A DNA stretch of 64,000 bases from Flagellimonas oceani (GTDB lineage: Bacteria > Bacteroidota > Bacteroidia > Flavobacteriales > Flavobacteriaceae), in contig NZ_CP049616.1 in assembly GCF_011068285.1 (NCBI RefSeq), positions 724,501 to 788,500 of the forward strand, in the 5' to 3' direction. The translations under genes were made by a program, and so were the position numbers. The notes beneath the pieces are model-generated. The model was not told the DNA's origin, searched no databases, and was given only the letters and a program-made list of their open reading frames with translations. This document shows, piece after piece, positions 41,743 through 50,299 of the stretch (its first letter is position 1; each line of letters begins with the position of its first letter).

Positions 41743-44187
41743 TTAGAAATTTCCGATTCGAACTATATCCGCAAAGATACCCGATGCAGTAACATCCGCC
41801 CCCGCTCCGGCACCTTTTATGATCAAAGGTTGATTTACATACCTATCGGTGAAGAAAAGAACGATATTGTCGCTTCCCTCCAAGTTATAAAAATCATGTC
41901 CTTTCGGTATTTGCTGCAGTCCCACTTTGGCCTTTCCATCTTCAAATTGGGCCACATATTTTAGTTTGCAATCCGAGTCGGCCGCATCCTTGTACAATTT
42001 TTGAAAATCAGCTTCATATTTCTTCAGGCTTTCAAAAAAAGCTTCGTTGGAGTCGGTTTCCAGACTTTCCTTTGGTAAAAAGGCTTCATTTTCAATATCA
42101 TCAATGTTCAATTGATAGCCGCTCTCCCTGGCCAAAATCAATATTTTCCGCATCACGTCAACACCACTGAGGTCGATGGTCGGGTCGGGTTCGGTATAGC
42201 CTTGTTCCTGAGCCTGTTTTACCACGTCGTGGAAGGTAGTGGAATCATCAAACGTGTTGAATACAAAATTGAGACTGCCCGATAAAACGGCCTGGATCTT
42301 CCTGATTTTGTCTCCGGAGGCGATTAGATGTTTCAAAGTATCCAAAATGGGCAAACCTGCACCCACATTGGTCTCGAATAGATATGGTGCATTGTATTGC
42401 TTGGCCAATTGCTTCAGTTCTTTGTAATAGGCGTAATCCGAAGATGATGCAATTTTATTGCAGGTCACCACCGAAATACTGTTTTTGAGGTAGCTGGAAT
42501 AGCTTTTGGAAACTTCGGCATTTGCAGTGTTGTCCACAAAAATACTATTGCGGTAGTTCAGCGAAATGATGCGATCATAAAATGCCTCCTTGTCCGCCGG
42601 CTCTCCTTGTTCCAAAGTGTTCTCCCAATCTTTCAGGGAAACGCCGCTTTCATCAAAAGCCATTTTTCTGGAATTGCTGATGCCGATAACACGCACATTG
42701 AGTTTTAGCTCCTCTTTTAAATATTTTTTCTGTTGACGAATCTGTTGTAAAAATTTGGAGCCTACATTCCCAACGCCCATCACGAAAAGGTTGAGCTGTT
42801 TGATGTTTTCCTCGAAAAAGGTCTCGTGCAACGAATTGAGCGCTTTTTTTACGTCTTCTTTCTTTATTACCGCAGAAATGTTCCGTTCCGAGGCTCCTTG
42901 CGCAATCGCGCGGATGTTTACATTGTTTTTTCCCAAGGTACTGAACATTTTGCCGCTCAAACCTTGATGGCTTTTCATATTGTCTCCCACCAGGGCCACA
43001 ATGGTCAAGTCTTTTTCTACAATGACGGGCTTTATTTTTTTTGTGGAGATTTCGAACTCAAAAGTCTCGTTCACCGCCTCGGCAGCCAAATCCACGTCCT
43101 CATCGGCAATACCCACACAAATGGAGTGCTCGGAGGATGCTTGGGTAATCAGAACAATGCTGATGTTTTTTACGGAAAGTGTTTCGAAAAATCGTTTGGA
43201 TATGCCTGGGATACCTATCATTCCCGGACCCTCCAATGAAAGCAGGCTAATGTTTCCCACATGACTGATTCCACGAACGGTTTTTCCATTTCCGTTGGTG
43301 TTTTTGGCAATCAAAGTGCCCGGTTTTTCAGGGTCGAACGTGTTTTTAATGGCAATCGGGATTTCCTTGCCTAAAATAGGCTGAATCGTTGGTGGATAAA
43401 GCACCTTGGCACCAAAGTGTGATAGCTCCATAGCTTCTTGATAACTAATGTTAGCTACGCATTTGGCCTGTTTTACCAACTTTGGATTAGCGGTGTACAT
43501 GCCGCTTACATCGGTCCATATCTCCAAAATTTCCGCATCCACTGCGGCAGCGATAATGGCGGCGGTATAATCGGAACCACCGCGCCCCAAAGTAGTCAGG
43601 TCGCCATTTTTGCTGTACGCCACGAATCCCGGTAGTATGGTAATCTGGTTCTTGTTGGATGAGAAGAACTCCTTGCAGTTGGCATTCGTAATTTTGAAAT
43701 CTACGTTGGCCCTCCCAAAATTATTATCGGTTTTAATCAGCTCCCGGCTATCCTTGAAGGCAACATCCAATCCTTCAGATCTAAGAAACTCACTTATGAT
43801 AAAGGATGAAAGCAATTCGCCGTAGCTCACAATTTTATCGGATAGTTTTGGCGTGAGCTCCCCAATTAAAAAGGCCCCTTCCAATAAAGTTTCCAAAATA
43901 TTGAGTTCACTTTTTACCTTGCTCAGGGCCGCGCTCTGTGATTTCACGGGAATCAGTTCCCTGATGGCGGAAATATGCCTGTCCTCGATTTCCTTAATGC
44001 TTTTTGTGTAACCTACATCTTGTTCGGATGCCAAACGGGATGCTTTGAGGAGCAGGTCGGTTACACCGCCGAAAGCGGAAACCACCACGGCGATTTTATT
44101 GTTATTTTGATTGTTAAGGATGGATTTGACCTTATTGATATTCTCTGGATTGGCAACGGAAGTGCCTCCAAATTTTAAGACTTTCAT
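41743..44187 (-). CDS. thrA: Bifunctional aspartate kinase / homoserine dehydrogenase
   Basis: First and third steps from aspartate to threonine. 814 residues: aspartate kinase domain (about 1-290, starting MKVLKFGGTSVANPENI), ACT-type regulatory domains (about 315-455, with LSLEGPGMIGIPG and VALVGDNMKSHQGLSGKM), then homoserine dehydrogenase (about 465-814, with NAD motif LFVMGVGNVGSKFLQQ). The ACT domains imply feedback inhibition, probably by threonine. Expression appears controlled by a leader peptide upstream. Confidence 0.96.
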   Translation of the reverse strand: MKVLKFGGTSVANPENINKVKSILNNQNNNKIAVVVSAFGGVTDLLLKASRLASEQDVGYTKSIKEIEDRHISAIRELIPVKSQSAALSKVKSELNILETLLEGAFLIGELTPKLSDKIVSYGELLSSFIISEFLRSEGLDVAFKDSRELIKTDNNFGRANVDFKITNANCKEFFSSNKNQITILPGFVAYSKNGDLTTLGRGGSDYTAAIIAAAVDAEILEIWTDVSGMYTANPKLVKQAKCVANISYQEAMELSHFGAKVLYPPTIQPILGKEIPIAIKNTFDPEKPGTLIAKNTNGNGKTVRGISHVGNISLLSLEGPGMIGIPGISKRFFETLSVKNISIVLITQASSEHSICVGIADEDVDLAAEAVNETFEFEISTKKIKPVIVEKDLTIVALVGDNMKSHQGLSGKMFSTLGKNNVNIRAIAQGASERNISAVIKKEDVKKALNSLHETFFEENIKQLNLFVMGVGNVGSKFLQQIRQQKKYLKEELKLNVRVIGISNSRKMAFDESGVSLKDWENTLEQGEPADKEAFYDRIISLNYRNSIFVDNTANAEVSKSYSSYLKNSISVVTCNKIASSSDYAYYKELKQLAKQYNAPYLFETNVGAGLPILDTLKHLIASGDKIRKIQAVLSGSLNFVFNTFDDSTTFHDVVKQAQEQGYTEPDPTIDLSGVDVMRKILILARESGYQLNIDDIENEAFLPKESLETDSNEAFFESLKKYEADFQKLYKDAADSDCKLKYVAQFEDGKAKVGLQQIPKGHDFYNLEGSDNIVLFFTDRYVNQPLIIKGAGAGADVTASGIFADIVRIGNF

Positions 44188-44252
44188 AAAGAAATTTTGT
44201 TGTAAAAAATTGAAAATAGATTAAAAGACGGACGGAATTATATATAGCAGAC

Positions 44253-44342
44253 TTACCCCAAAGGGGTGGTAGTGGTAATAGTGAAGGTTGATGAAAAAGA
44301 ATTCATCAAATTAAGGTTAATATCCGTTTGTTTTAACTCCAT
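44253..44342 (-). CDS. Threonine/isoleucine-rich leader peptide of the thr operon
   Basis: 29 codons from ATG 44342 (or 17 from the internal ATG at 44306), ending SSTFTITTTTPLG then TAA. Six of eleven residues from 19 to 29 are Thr, with one Ile, the same logic as E. coli thrL, where stalling at Thr/Ile codons stops attenuation. The end of the frame (bases 44255-44267) forms an ACCCC-TTT-GGGGT hairpin. It lies between a good promoter and thrA, 65 bases before the thrA ATG. I could not find an unmistakable terminator/antiterminator pair, so the control mechanism is inference. Confidence 0.72.
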   Translation of the reverse strand: MELKQTDINLNLMNSFSSTFTITTTTPLG

Positions 44343-44360
44343 TGCTCTATAATGAGATGA

Positions 44361-44391
44361 TAAATGTAGTACTTTTGTGTGCTTCATCAAA
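44361..44391 (-). promoter_or_regulatory. thr operon promoter
   Basis: On the minus strand TTTG (44388-44391), 19 bases, then TACATTTA (44361-44368), one base from TAnnTTTG with ideal spacing. Transcription would start near 44354, just before the leader peptide. Confidence 0.6.
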
Positions 44392-44445
44392 TCGTTGATG
44401 TTGTTTTTTGCGAAATCCGTACGAATAATCAATTTTTTTTATTGA

Positions 44446-45981
44446 ATGAAAATTTTTTCTGCCCAACAAATCTATCAAGCTGATAAATCCACAATACAAA
44501 AAGAACAGATAAAGAGTGATGACCTCATGGAAAGGGCTGCAAACCAGTTGTTCGAATGGCTTCATTCCCGATTAAGGGGCACCCAGGTCAATATTCAATT
44601 GTTCTGCGGCATCGGAAACAATGGGGGCGATGGCATTGCACTGGCCAGAATGTTGCACGAACATGGTTATTCCATCAAGGTATATGTAGTGAATTATAGC
44701 GATAAACGCTCGGAAGATTTTCTGTTGAACTTGGAACGGTTGAAGGACCTTAAAGTTTGGCCCGACTTTATAAATAAAGAGAGCGATCTGCCCGAGATTT
44801 CCCCGAACGATATTGTGGTGGATGCAATTTTTGGTATCGGGCTTAACCGTGCTCCCGATGATTGGGTGGGAAGCCTTATTGCACATATAAATAATTCACG
44901 GGCATTTGTACTATCGGTGGACGTGCCATCCGGTTTGCCGTTGGACGAGGCGCCCTGGAACCCTGATTATGTGATACAGGCCAGTTATGTGCTGAGTTTT
45001 CAGTTGCCCAAATTGGTTTTCTTTTTACCGAAAACAGGGGTGTATGTAAACCAATGGGAGGTACTCGATATTGGGTTGAACCCCGATTTTATTGCCAATA
45101 CCGAAGCGGATTTTGAATTGATCGGGAGACCCGAGGTTTTGCCCCTGTATAGGCCGCGTCTCAAATTCTCCCATAAGGGAACTTTTGGGCATTCGCTGAT
45201 CGTTGGGGGCAGTTATGGCAAGATAGGTGCAGTACAGTTGGCCAGTAACGCCTGTTTGACTGTGGGCAGTGGAATGGTCACCGCTTTTATTCCCAAATGT
45301 GGGTATGATGCCCTGCAAACGGCAGTTCCCGAAGTGATGGTGCTTACCGGTTCTCGGGATAAGTATATTTCGGGAATTGAGGTTCCATTTCAACCAACGG
45401 TGGTGGGAATAGGAGTGGGAATAGGCCAAGATGATGACACGGTTTCGGCCTTTTGTGCCTTTTTGAAGAAGAACAAATCGCCGATGGTAATCGATGCCGA
45501 TGGACTCAATATTTTATCACAAAATACAGAAATGTTGAAGGATGTGCCTGAAATGTCGGTGCTGACCCCTCATCCAAAGGAGCTGGAGCGGTTGATAGGG
45601 TATTGGGATTCTGATTTTGAAAAACTTGAAAAGGCCAAGGCGTTTGCATTAAAGCACAATTTAGTGATCGTGATCAAGGGTGCCCATACCATTACCGTTT
45701 ATAATGGCAAAGGATATGTAAATACGACCGGAAATCCGGGAATGGCCACAGCGGGCAGCGGTGATGTTTTGACCGGCATTATAACGGGGCTGATGGCCCA
45801 GGGATATGCTCCGGTGGAGGCGGCTATATTTGGTGTGTATTTACACGGGTTGGCGGGAGACATGGGTGCCTCTGCAAAAGGATATGAGGCCTTGAAAGCT
45901 TCGGTGTTGGTGGAGCACATTGGGAATGCTTATGCCGAATTACTTCGACAGCCCGAAGTGGAGCAAAAAGAGACCAACTAG
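44446..45981 (+). CDS. nnrDE: Bifunctional NAD(P)H-hydrate epimerase / ADP-dependent hydrate dehydratase
   Basis: Repairs hydrated NAD(P)H in the cytoplasm. 511 residues: the N-terminal epimerase (YjeF-N) with FCGIGNNGGDGIALARML (about 53-70), and the C-terminal ribokinase-like dehydratase with TPHPKELERL and NPGMATAGSGDVLTGII. The fused form is common in bacteria. Divergent from the thr operon, convergent with the next gene (4-base overlap of 3' ends). Confidence 0.94.
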   Translation: MKIFSAQQIYQADKSTIQKEQIKSDDLMERAANQLFEWLHSRLRGTQVNIQLFCGIGNNGGDGIALARMLHEHGYSIKVYVVNYSDKRSEDFLLNLERLKDLKVWPDFINKESDLPEISPNDIVVDAIFGIGLNRAPDDWVGSLIAHINNSRAFVLSVDVPSGLPLDEAPWNPDYVIQASYVLSFQLPKLVFFLPKTGVYVNQWEVLDIGLNPDFIANTEADFELIGRPEVLPLYRPRLKFSHKGTFGHSLIVGGSYGKIGAVQLASNACLTVGSGMVTAFIPKCGYDALQTAVPEVMVLTGSRDKYISGIEVPFQPTVVGIGVGIGQDDDTVSAFCAFLKKNKSPMVIDADGLNILSQNTEMLKDVPEMSVLTPHPKELERLIGYWDSDFEKLEKAKAFALKHNLVIVIKGAHTITVYNGKGYVNTTGNPGMATAGSGDVLTGIITGLMAQGYAPVEAAIFGVYLHGLAGDMGASAKGYEALKASVLVEHIGNAYAELLRQPEVEQKETN

Positions 45982-46397
45982 GATTTTTTGCTCCCTTTGT
46001 TGATTTTAAGTCTTTTCTGGACCCATGCCAAGGCATTGTCGAACTCAATAAAAAATTCCATAGGTTTTTTATAGAACATCTTTTCAATATTGAAATTGTG
46101 CATGTCTATTTCCTTTTTGGAAACTATGGCAAATGCCTTGAGATTTTCCATGCCTCTCAAGTAATTATAAACGGTAGGATCTATTGCATAGGAATTTTTT
46201 CGTAGGCTGATATAGCCAAAGTCCCGGTCTCTAAAATGGATTTCGGAAATTCCGATTATTTGATAAGTCCTTTCCAATGTAATGGTGGCGCCCTCATTGA
46301 AGGAGGCTACCATGTAGTTTTCAAAAACCTGTACGGTGCCTACTTCGAGCTGGTACTCGCGTACCACCACGGTCTTCTTTTTAGAAGTTATTTTCAT
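45978..46397 (-). CDS. Hypothetical protein, STAS/SpoIIAA-like size
   Basis: 139 residues from ATG 46397 (MKITSKKKTVVVREYQLEVG); a TTG two codons earlier is possible. Soluble, mixed alpha/beta (YMVASFNEGATITLERTYQI, then FRDRDFGYISLRKNSYAIDP, a C-terminal helix ending ALAWVQKRLKINKGS). The placement of strands and the final helix resembles single-domain STAS-like proteins of flavobacteria, but I do not recognise the family with confidence. It lies just before the disrupted BLUF gene. Confidence 0.65.
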   Translation of the reverse strand: MKITSKKKTVVVREYQLEVGTVQVFENYMVASFNEGATITLERTYQIIGISEIHFRDRDFGYISLRKNSYAIDPTVYNYLRGMENLKAFAIVSKKEIDMHNFNIEKMFYKKPMEFFIEFDNALAWVQKRLKINKGSKKS

Positions 46398-46553
46398 CCC
46401 CAAATGTAATTATAGTGTCTCGGTTACGAAATTATGGGGGAGTGCAGGCTAGCGGAAAAATAATAGATTAAACGCTAAAATATCTTATGTATGGTAAATC
46501 TAAGCTGTATTTATGGTGTTGGGCTATTTTATAAACAGTCTGTCAGATATGGA

Positions 46554-46792
46554 CTACCCATGGTTGGGAGGATCAGCAATCAATATTTTGATCCTTTCCC
46601 AGAATAATTTTGCGGTTAGGTTTTTGGGTGTCGTCAAGTCGGCCAAAAGCAATAGGTTTCTTTTAAACTGCTCAAATTCGCTCTTGCTTGTGGTTTCGGC
46701 ATCAATGGGATAATAGGCCATTCCCCAATTAGCGAAGCTTCTTTCCACATTCTCATCTTCGGAAAACTTATCATGAGTCGTGATAAGTTTAG
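46554..46792 (-). pseudogene. BLUF photoreceptor gene, 3' half
   Basis: In frame this gives KLITTHDKFSEDENVERSF, then ANWGMAYYPID and a C-terminal helical tail ending KILIADPPNHG. RSFANWGM is the end of a BLUF domain and carries the conserved Trp and Met that sit beside the flavin. The half has no start of its own: a TTG at 46817 lies inside the mobile element's terminal repeat. The N-terminal half is at 50287-50532 on the same strand, 3.5 kb away. Confidence 0.85.
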
Positions 46793-46820
46793 TTATCCAA
46801 AGTAAATCGTTATCCAAAGT
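46793..46820 (-). repeat. RIT left terminal inverted repeat
   Basis: Minus strand reads ACTTTGGATAACGATTTA then CTTTGGATAA; the plus strand starts TTATCCAAAG. It differs at one base from the right repeat. Confidence 0.92.
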
Positions 46821-46895
46821 GGGTTTACATAAGTAATTGGCAATAAGAATATTAACCAGTATACTTTTTGAAACAGCTTCGGATAACGATATTGA

Positions 46896-47927
46896 TTATT
46901 TGGTGAAGTTCTTAAGCCATTCCTTAAGTTTCGAGTCCCTTTCCCAAGATCCTATCTTCCCTTGAGCAGGTATAACGGCAATATATGCGGCCTCCAATGC
47001 CTCACGTTTTTGCCTTGAATCGGCCCTTGCATAGATTTCCGTGGTCTGTATGGACACGTGTCCCAGGATATCACGTATGTATACCAGATTTACACCGGAT
47101 TGCAAAAGGTGCATTGCCTTGCTATGGCGCAGGGTATGCGGACTGATTTTTTCGGGGATTAGGTCAGGTCTGAGCGAACGCGCATCCCTGGCATAAAGAT
47201 TTAGGATATAGGCCACTCCCGAGTTGGTCAGTTTTCCGCCCCGATTGTTGGCAAACAACGGCCGACGGTTGTTCGCCGGGTCATCAAGACGGTTTTCCCT
47301 CAAATAGGACTGCAGCAGGTTTACCTGTTCGTTCTGCAACGGGACCATTCTTTTTTTGCCGCCTTTACCCAAAAGGGTGACATAACATGGCCTGTTCAGG
47401 TTAAGGGACGAAGGGGTCAGTTCTATTAGTTCATTTACCCTTGCCCCACTGTCATAAAGCAGTGCCAGCAATGCTAGGTTCCTCCGTCCCGTTCCGGTGT
47501 TTGCGGGTATCCGTTCCAGCAGAAGTTTGATCCCGTCAACGGTCAGGTAATTGACGGTACTTCTTCTTTCCTGTTTCTTGACCTTGATGGACAGGATGCT
47601 CTGCCATTGCCCAAGGCGTTTGACATCTTCATATTGCATATATGCAAAAAATGAATGCAGGGCGGCCAATCGCTGGTTTCTGGTGGAGTTGGCACACATA
47701 CGTTTTTGCTGGAGCCAATCAAGAAAGCCGAGAACGGTTTCCCTTTTAAAGTGGTCCAGGGTCAACCTGTCGGCCGCGGTCCCTCCGACCTTGTCCATAT
47801 AGTCGAGCACGAGGGTAAAGGTGTTGCCGTAAGATCTTATCGTATGGGGGCTGGCCCCCCTTTCCCCGACGAGATATTCGTTAAAGAACCTTGTCAGGTG
47901 TTTTGCAAAATCAGTAGTCGTTTCCAT
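46896..47927 (-). CDS. RIT tyrosine recombinase, third gene (RitC-like)
   Basis: 343 residues from ATG 47927 (METTTDFAKHLTRFFNEYLV); an earlier in-frame Met would overlap the previous gene by 80 bases. N-terminal SAM-like core-binding domain, then the catalytic domain with the first Arg in DSGARVNELIEL, HTLRHSKAMHLL (HxxR), GHVSIQTTEIYA (His/Trp position and nucleophilic Tyr). All catalytic residues are intact. It overlaps the middle recombinase by 17 bases. Confidence 0.88.
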   Translation of the reverse strand: METTTDFAKHLTRFFNEYLVGERGASPHTIRSYGNTFTLVLDYMDKVGGTAADRLTLDHFKRETVLGFLDWLQQKRMCANSTRNQRLAALHSFFAYMQYEDVKRLGQWQSILSIKVKKQERRSTVNYLTVDGIKLLLERIPANTGTGRRNLALLALLYDSGARVNELIELTPSSLNLNRPCYVTLLGKGGKKRMVPLQNEQVNLLQSYLRENRLDDPANNRRPLFANNRGGKLTNSGVAYILNLYARDARSLRPDLIPEKISPHTLRHSKAMHLLQSGVNLVYIRDILGHVSIQTTEIYARADSRQKREALEAAYIAVIPAQGKIGSWERDSKLKEWLKNFTK

Positions 47928-48927
47928 AATCGATATCTGTTTCGGTTTTGATGGGGAACACAAATGAGGTAAGGACATTTTCCTTATCAATGATGTCCGG
48001 ATGGATTTCCCGTGTCATCCTTACATATTTTTCAGTTCCCGCTATCGTCTTGTGCCCCAGAAAGGTTGAGAGAATCGGAAGCGCGCAATAAATATCCGCT
48101 CCGCTTTTTACCATTTTTTCAAGGGAGTGGACGGCACAGGTGTGCCGGATGTCATGAACACGCGGGCCTTGTTGCTTCCCTATATGCGGTATGCCGCACT
48201 GTTTAAGCACCTTTTTGAACCAGCTGTATGCGGTGCCTCTTGCAAACGGCCTTCCATTGGCCGTCACAAAGAAAGAACGCTCCCTGTCCGCAAGGCCTTC
48301 GACGGGCATGCGATCCCTATAACTTTCGTACTGCTTCATTACTTCCTTGAGGGACGGATTTATGGGTACCATGCGCTGCATCTTGTTTTTTGTTTCCGTT
48401 ATGATAATCCGGTCGTGCGCGTAATCGATATCCATGTTCCTGATGGCCAAAGCTTCGCCAATTCTCGCCCCGGTACTGTAGAGTAAGCGTATCAGGGCGG
48501 GTATGGCGACCAGGGCCGTGCTCATATTGCTGCAGTTCGATATGGCCAGTCCGTCACATTCCCTGAAGATACTTCCCATCTGTTCATGGGTGAAGACATA
48601 CGGCATGAAGTCTATCTCTTTTCTCTTGGGCATCCGCGGGACGTAGCATTCATGGCCAAGGTGGCACATATACCGGCAGAACTGGGACAGGACGGAGTAC
48701 TTTTCGTACAGCGTTCTGGCCCCGTCGTTTGAACGGGTCGCCCTCCATGCCGCAATCTGCCTACTGGTTATATAGGTGTCGGTGGCCCCGGTTTCCAAGA
48801 AGAACCTATCAAGTTCCAAGAATGTATACCCGAATTTGTTGAGCCCGTACCCCATGGCGTCCTTCATCTTCATAAAACTCTCGAAGTAAGGGGAGAACAC
48901 GCTCCGGTATTTAAATTGCCTATCCAT
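47911..48927 (-). CDS. RIT tyrosine recombinase, second gene (RitB-like)
   Basis: 338 residues from ATG 48927 (MDRQFKYRSVFSPYFESF); the longer frame beginning MTCPWYPQIF is rejected because it would overlap the first gene by 62 bases. Catalytic residues: Arg in STGARIGEALAI, HDIRHTCAVH, LGHKTIAGTEKYVRM with the Tyr nucleophile. All intact. It overlaps both neighbours (8 and 17 bases), so translation of the three is coupled. Confidence 0.88.
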   Translation of the reverse strand: MDRQFKYRSVFSPYFESFMKMKDAMGYGLNKFGYTFLELDRFFLETGATDTYITSRQIAAWRATRSNDGARTLYEKYSVLSQFCRYMCHLGHECYVPRMPKRKEIDFMPYVFTHEQMGSIFRECDGLAISNCSNMSTALVAIPALIRLLYSTGARIGEALAIRNMDIDYAHDRIIITETKNKMQRMVPINPSLKEVMKQYESYRDRMPVEGLADRERSFFVTANGRPFARGTAYSWFKKVLKQCGIPHIGKQQGPRVHDIRHTCAVHSLEKMVKSGADIYCALPILSTFLGHKTIAGTEKYVRMTREIHPDIIDKENVLTSFVFPIKTETDIDYGNDY

Positions 48928-50152
48928 AAAAAACACCTCCTTTCTGCTCATAAAAATTTGTGGATACCAAGGGCACGTCAAGTGCGCAGCGCATCAGGTT
49001 GTCCATATCTATGCGCAGATAGTTCATGGTCGCCTGCGTATCGGAATGCCCAAGTGTTTCGGAAATGACCGGCAGCGAAGTTCCGTTGTTCAATAATCGG
49101 CTTGCCAAGGTATGGCGCATGGCGTGGGGGCCGAACTTTCGCCCTTTGAGATCGACACCGGATGCACTTATCGTTCTGCTTACCGCTCCGTTGATGACCA
49201 TTCTGTTGACAGGACGATAGGGAGCGGTAGCGGTCAGGAACACCTGCTGTAGATCGGAAAGGGACCTGCCATACCGCAGGTAATCGATAATGGCTTCCCC
49301 TACTTCGGCCAGGAGCGGCAGTTCCACTATTTTCTTTGTCTTGTACTGGGCCAGGCATATGAGGTTCCGCTGCCAATCCAGGTTCCCGAAGGTAAGTCCC
49401 GCTATATCCGAAGAGCGCAGGCCGAGCCTAGTGGCCAGAAGGAGCATCGCATAGTCGCGCTTGCCCACCGGACTGGAGCGTTCCACAGTATTCTCGATGA
49501 GCCCTATCTCGTCGGCATCGTATACCGAGGGCAGTTTTTCACGCACTGGATAATTGTTTCTTCCGATGACGTATTCCACGTTTCTGCCGATGTACTTCCG
49601 TTGGTACAGGAAACGGCAGAACAGACGGACGGTATTGAGATACTTGTCCTTACAGTTCTGGGCGGACGATATGAACGTAAGGACGTCGTCCTCGCCAATA
49701 TCGGAAACATGGTCTACCGACCTTAATGTAAGATGGGCTATAAAATAACTTAAAATACGCCGATGCTCATTGACGGTGAGTTTGCTGCGCCGGAGTTTTT
49801 CCTGGGACGCTATAAACTCCAATGCAACTTTTCCCAGCTCACCGGGCAGTTCGTGGTTTACGTATTGTACGATTCTTTTCCTGATTTTCCCATATAGAAG
49901 AAAATCATCCAGCACGTGTACGCTGCGACGGATCGCACGCATGTGGGAAGCGCTCATTATCGGCATGCCGTCCAAAAAGTCCTCGCCGATGGCCTTACTG
50001 TAATTTGGCAGGGAGTTCCTGTGCATGTACTCCCGGATTCCATCCCGCCATAAGCGATGGTAATCCTTGATCCGTGGTTCACTGTAGCCTTCCTTCCTTA
50101 GGTGGTCTGCACATTCTTTGATCAGAAATCCGATTTCTTTTTCTGTGTCCAT
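48920..50152 (-). CDS. RIT tyrosine recombinase, first gene (RitA-like)
   Basis: 410 residues starting MDTEKEIGFLIKECADHL, with a long N-terminal DNA-binding part (about 1-220). Catalytic residues: Arg in LATRLGLRSSDIAGL, HAMRHTLASRLL, LGHSDTQATMNYLRID with the Tyr nucleophile. All intact. First gene of the trio; a 120-base stretch separates its ATG from the right terminal repeat. Confidence 0.88.
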   Translation of the reverse strand: MDTEKEIGFLIKECADHLRKEGYSEPRIKDYHRLWRDGIREYMHRNSLPNYSKAIGEDFLDGMPIMSASHMRAIRRSVHVLDDFLLYGKIRKRIVQYVNHELPGELGKVALEFIASQEKLRRSKLTVNEHRRILSYFIAHLTLRSVDHVSDIGEDDVLTFISSAQNCKDKYLNTVRLFCRFLYQRKYIGRNVEYVIGRNNYPVREKLPSVYDADEIGLIENTVERSSPVGKRDYAMLLLATRLGLRSSDIAGLTFGNLDWQRNLICLAQYKTKKIVELPLLAEVGEAIIDYLRYGRSLSDLQQVFLTATAPYRPVNRMVINGAVSRTISASGVDLKGRKFGPHAMRHTLASRLLNNGTSLPVISETLGHSDTQATMNYLRIDMDNLMRCALDVPLVSTNFYEQKGGVFYG

Positions 50153-50271
50153 TTGTTATTTCTTTAGGTAAATGCGACATTGCATTCATTTGAAAATAAC
50201 AAACGTTATCACGATAGTATTATCAAAAGTAATATTGGTTTACAGGTATTTATGAAGAGTACCTATCAAGA

Positions 50272-50299
50272 ACTTTGGATAACGATTTACCTTGGATAA
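50272..50299 (+). repeat. RIT right terminal inverted repeat
   Basis: Plus strand reads ACTTTGGATAACGATTTA then CCTTGGATAA. It ends the BLUF 5' half by supplying a stop codon at 50287-50289. Confidence 0.92.

Larger units (their letters stand above)
46793..50299 (-). mobile_element. RIT (recombinase-in-trio) element, 3507 bp, inserted in a BLUF gene
   Basis: Three overlapping tyrosine recombinase genes in one direction (48920-50152, 47911-48927, 46896-47927), bounded by 28-bp inverted repeats (46793-46820 and 50272-50299; 27 of 28 positions match). Each repeat holds two CTTTGGATAA-type boxes 7 bases apart. No cargo gene: only about 75-120 non-coding bases lie between the repeats and the genes. 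The coding style reads more GC-rich than the flanks. The two halves of a BLUF gene lie directly outside the ends, in the same orientation. All this fits the RIT elements known from several phyla. No clear target-site duplication is seen. Confidence 0.88.

Noticed and set aside
44188..44252. Classical attenuator terminator after the thr leader peptide
   Set aside because: Only the small ACCCC-TTT-GGGGT hairpin is clear. I found no strong GC hairpin followed by a T run, so I did not call a terminator.
46554..46817. Independent 87-residue gene with TTG start
   Set aside because: The start lies in the RIT terminal repeat and the sequence is the second half of a BLUF domain.
46896..50152. Integron integrase or Tn554-type transposition genes
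   Set aside because: Three recombinases in a row are shared with Tn554, but Tn554 has a non-recombinase third gene and no such inverted ends. No integron-specific features are seen in the proteins.
46793..50299. Invertible switch (phase-variation) bounded by inverted repeats
   Set aside because: The repeats enclose only recombinase genes, no promoter or alternative gene end is placed to be switched, and the flanking gene halves read in the same direction. Transposition explains it better, although inversion cannot be excluded.
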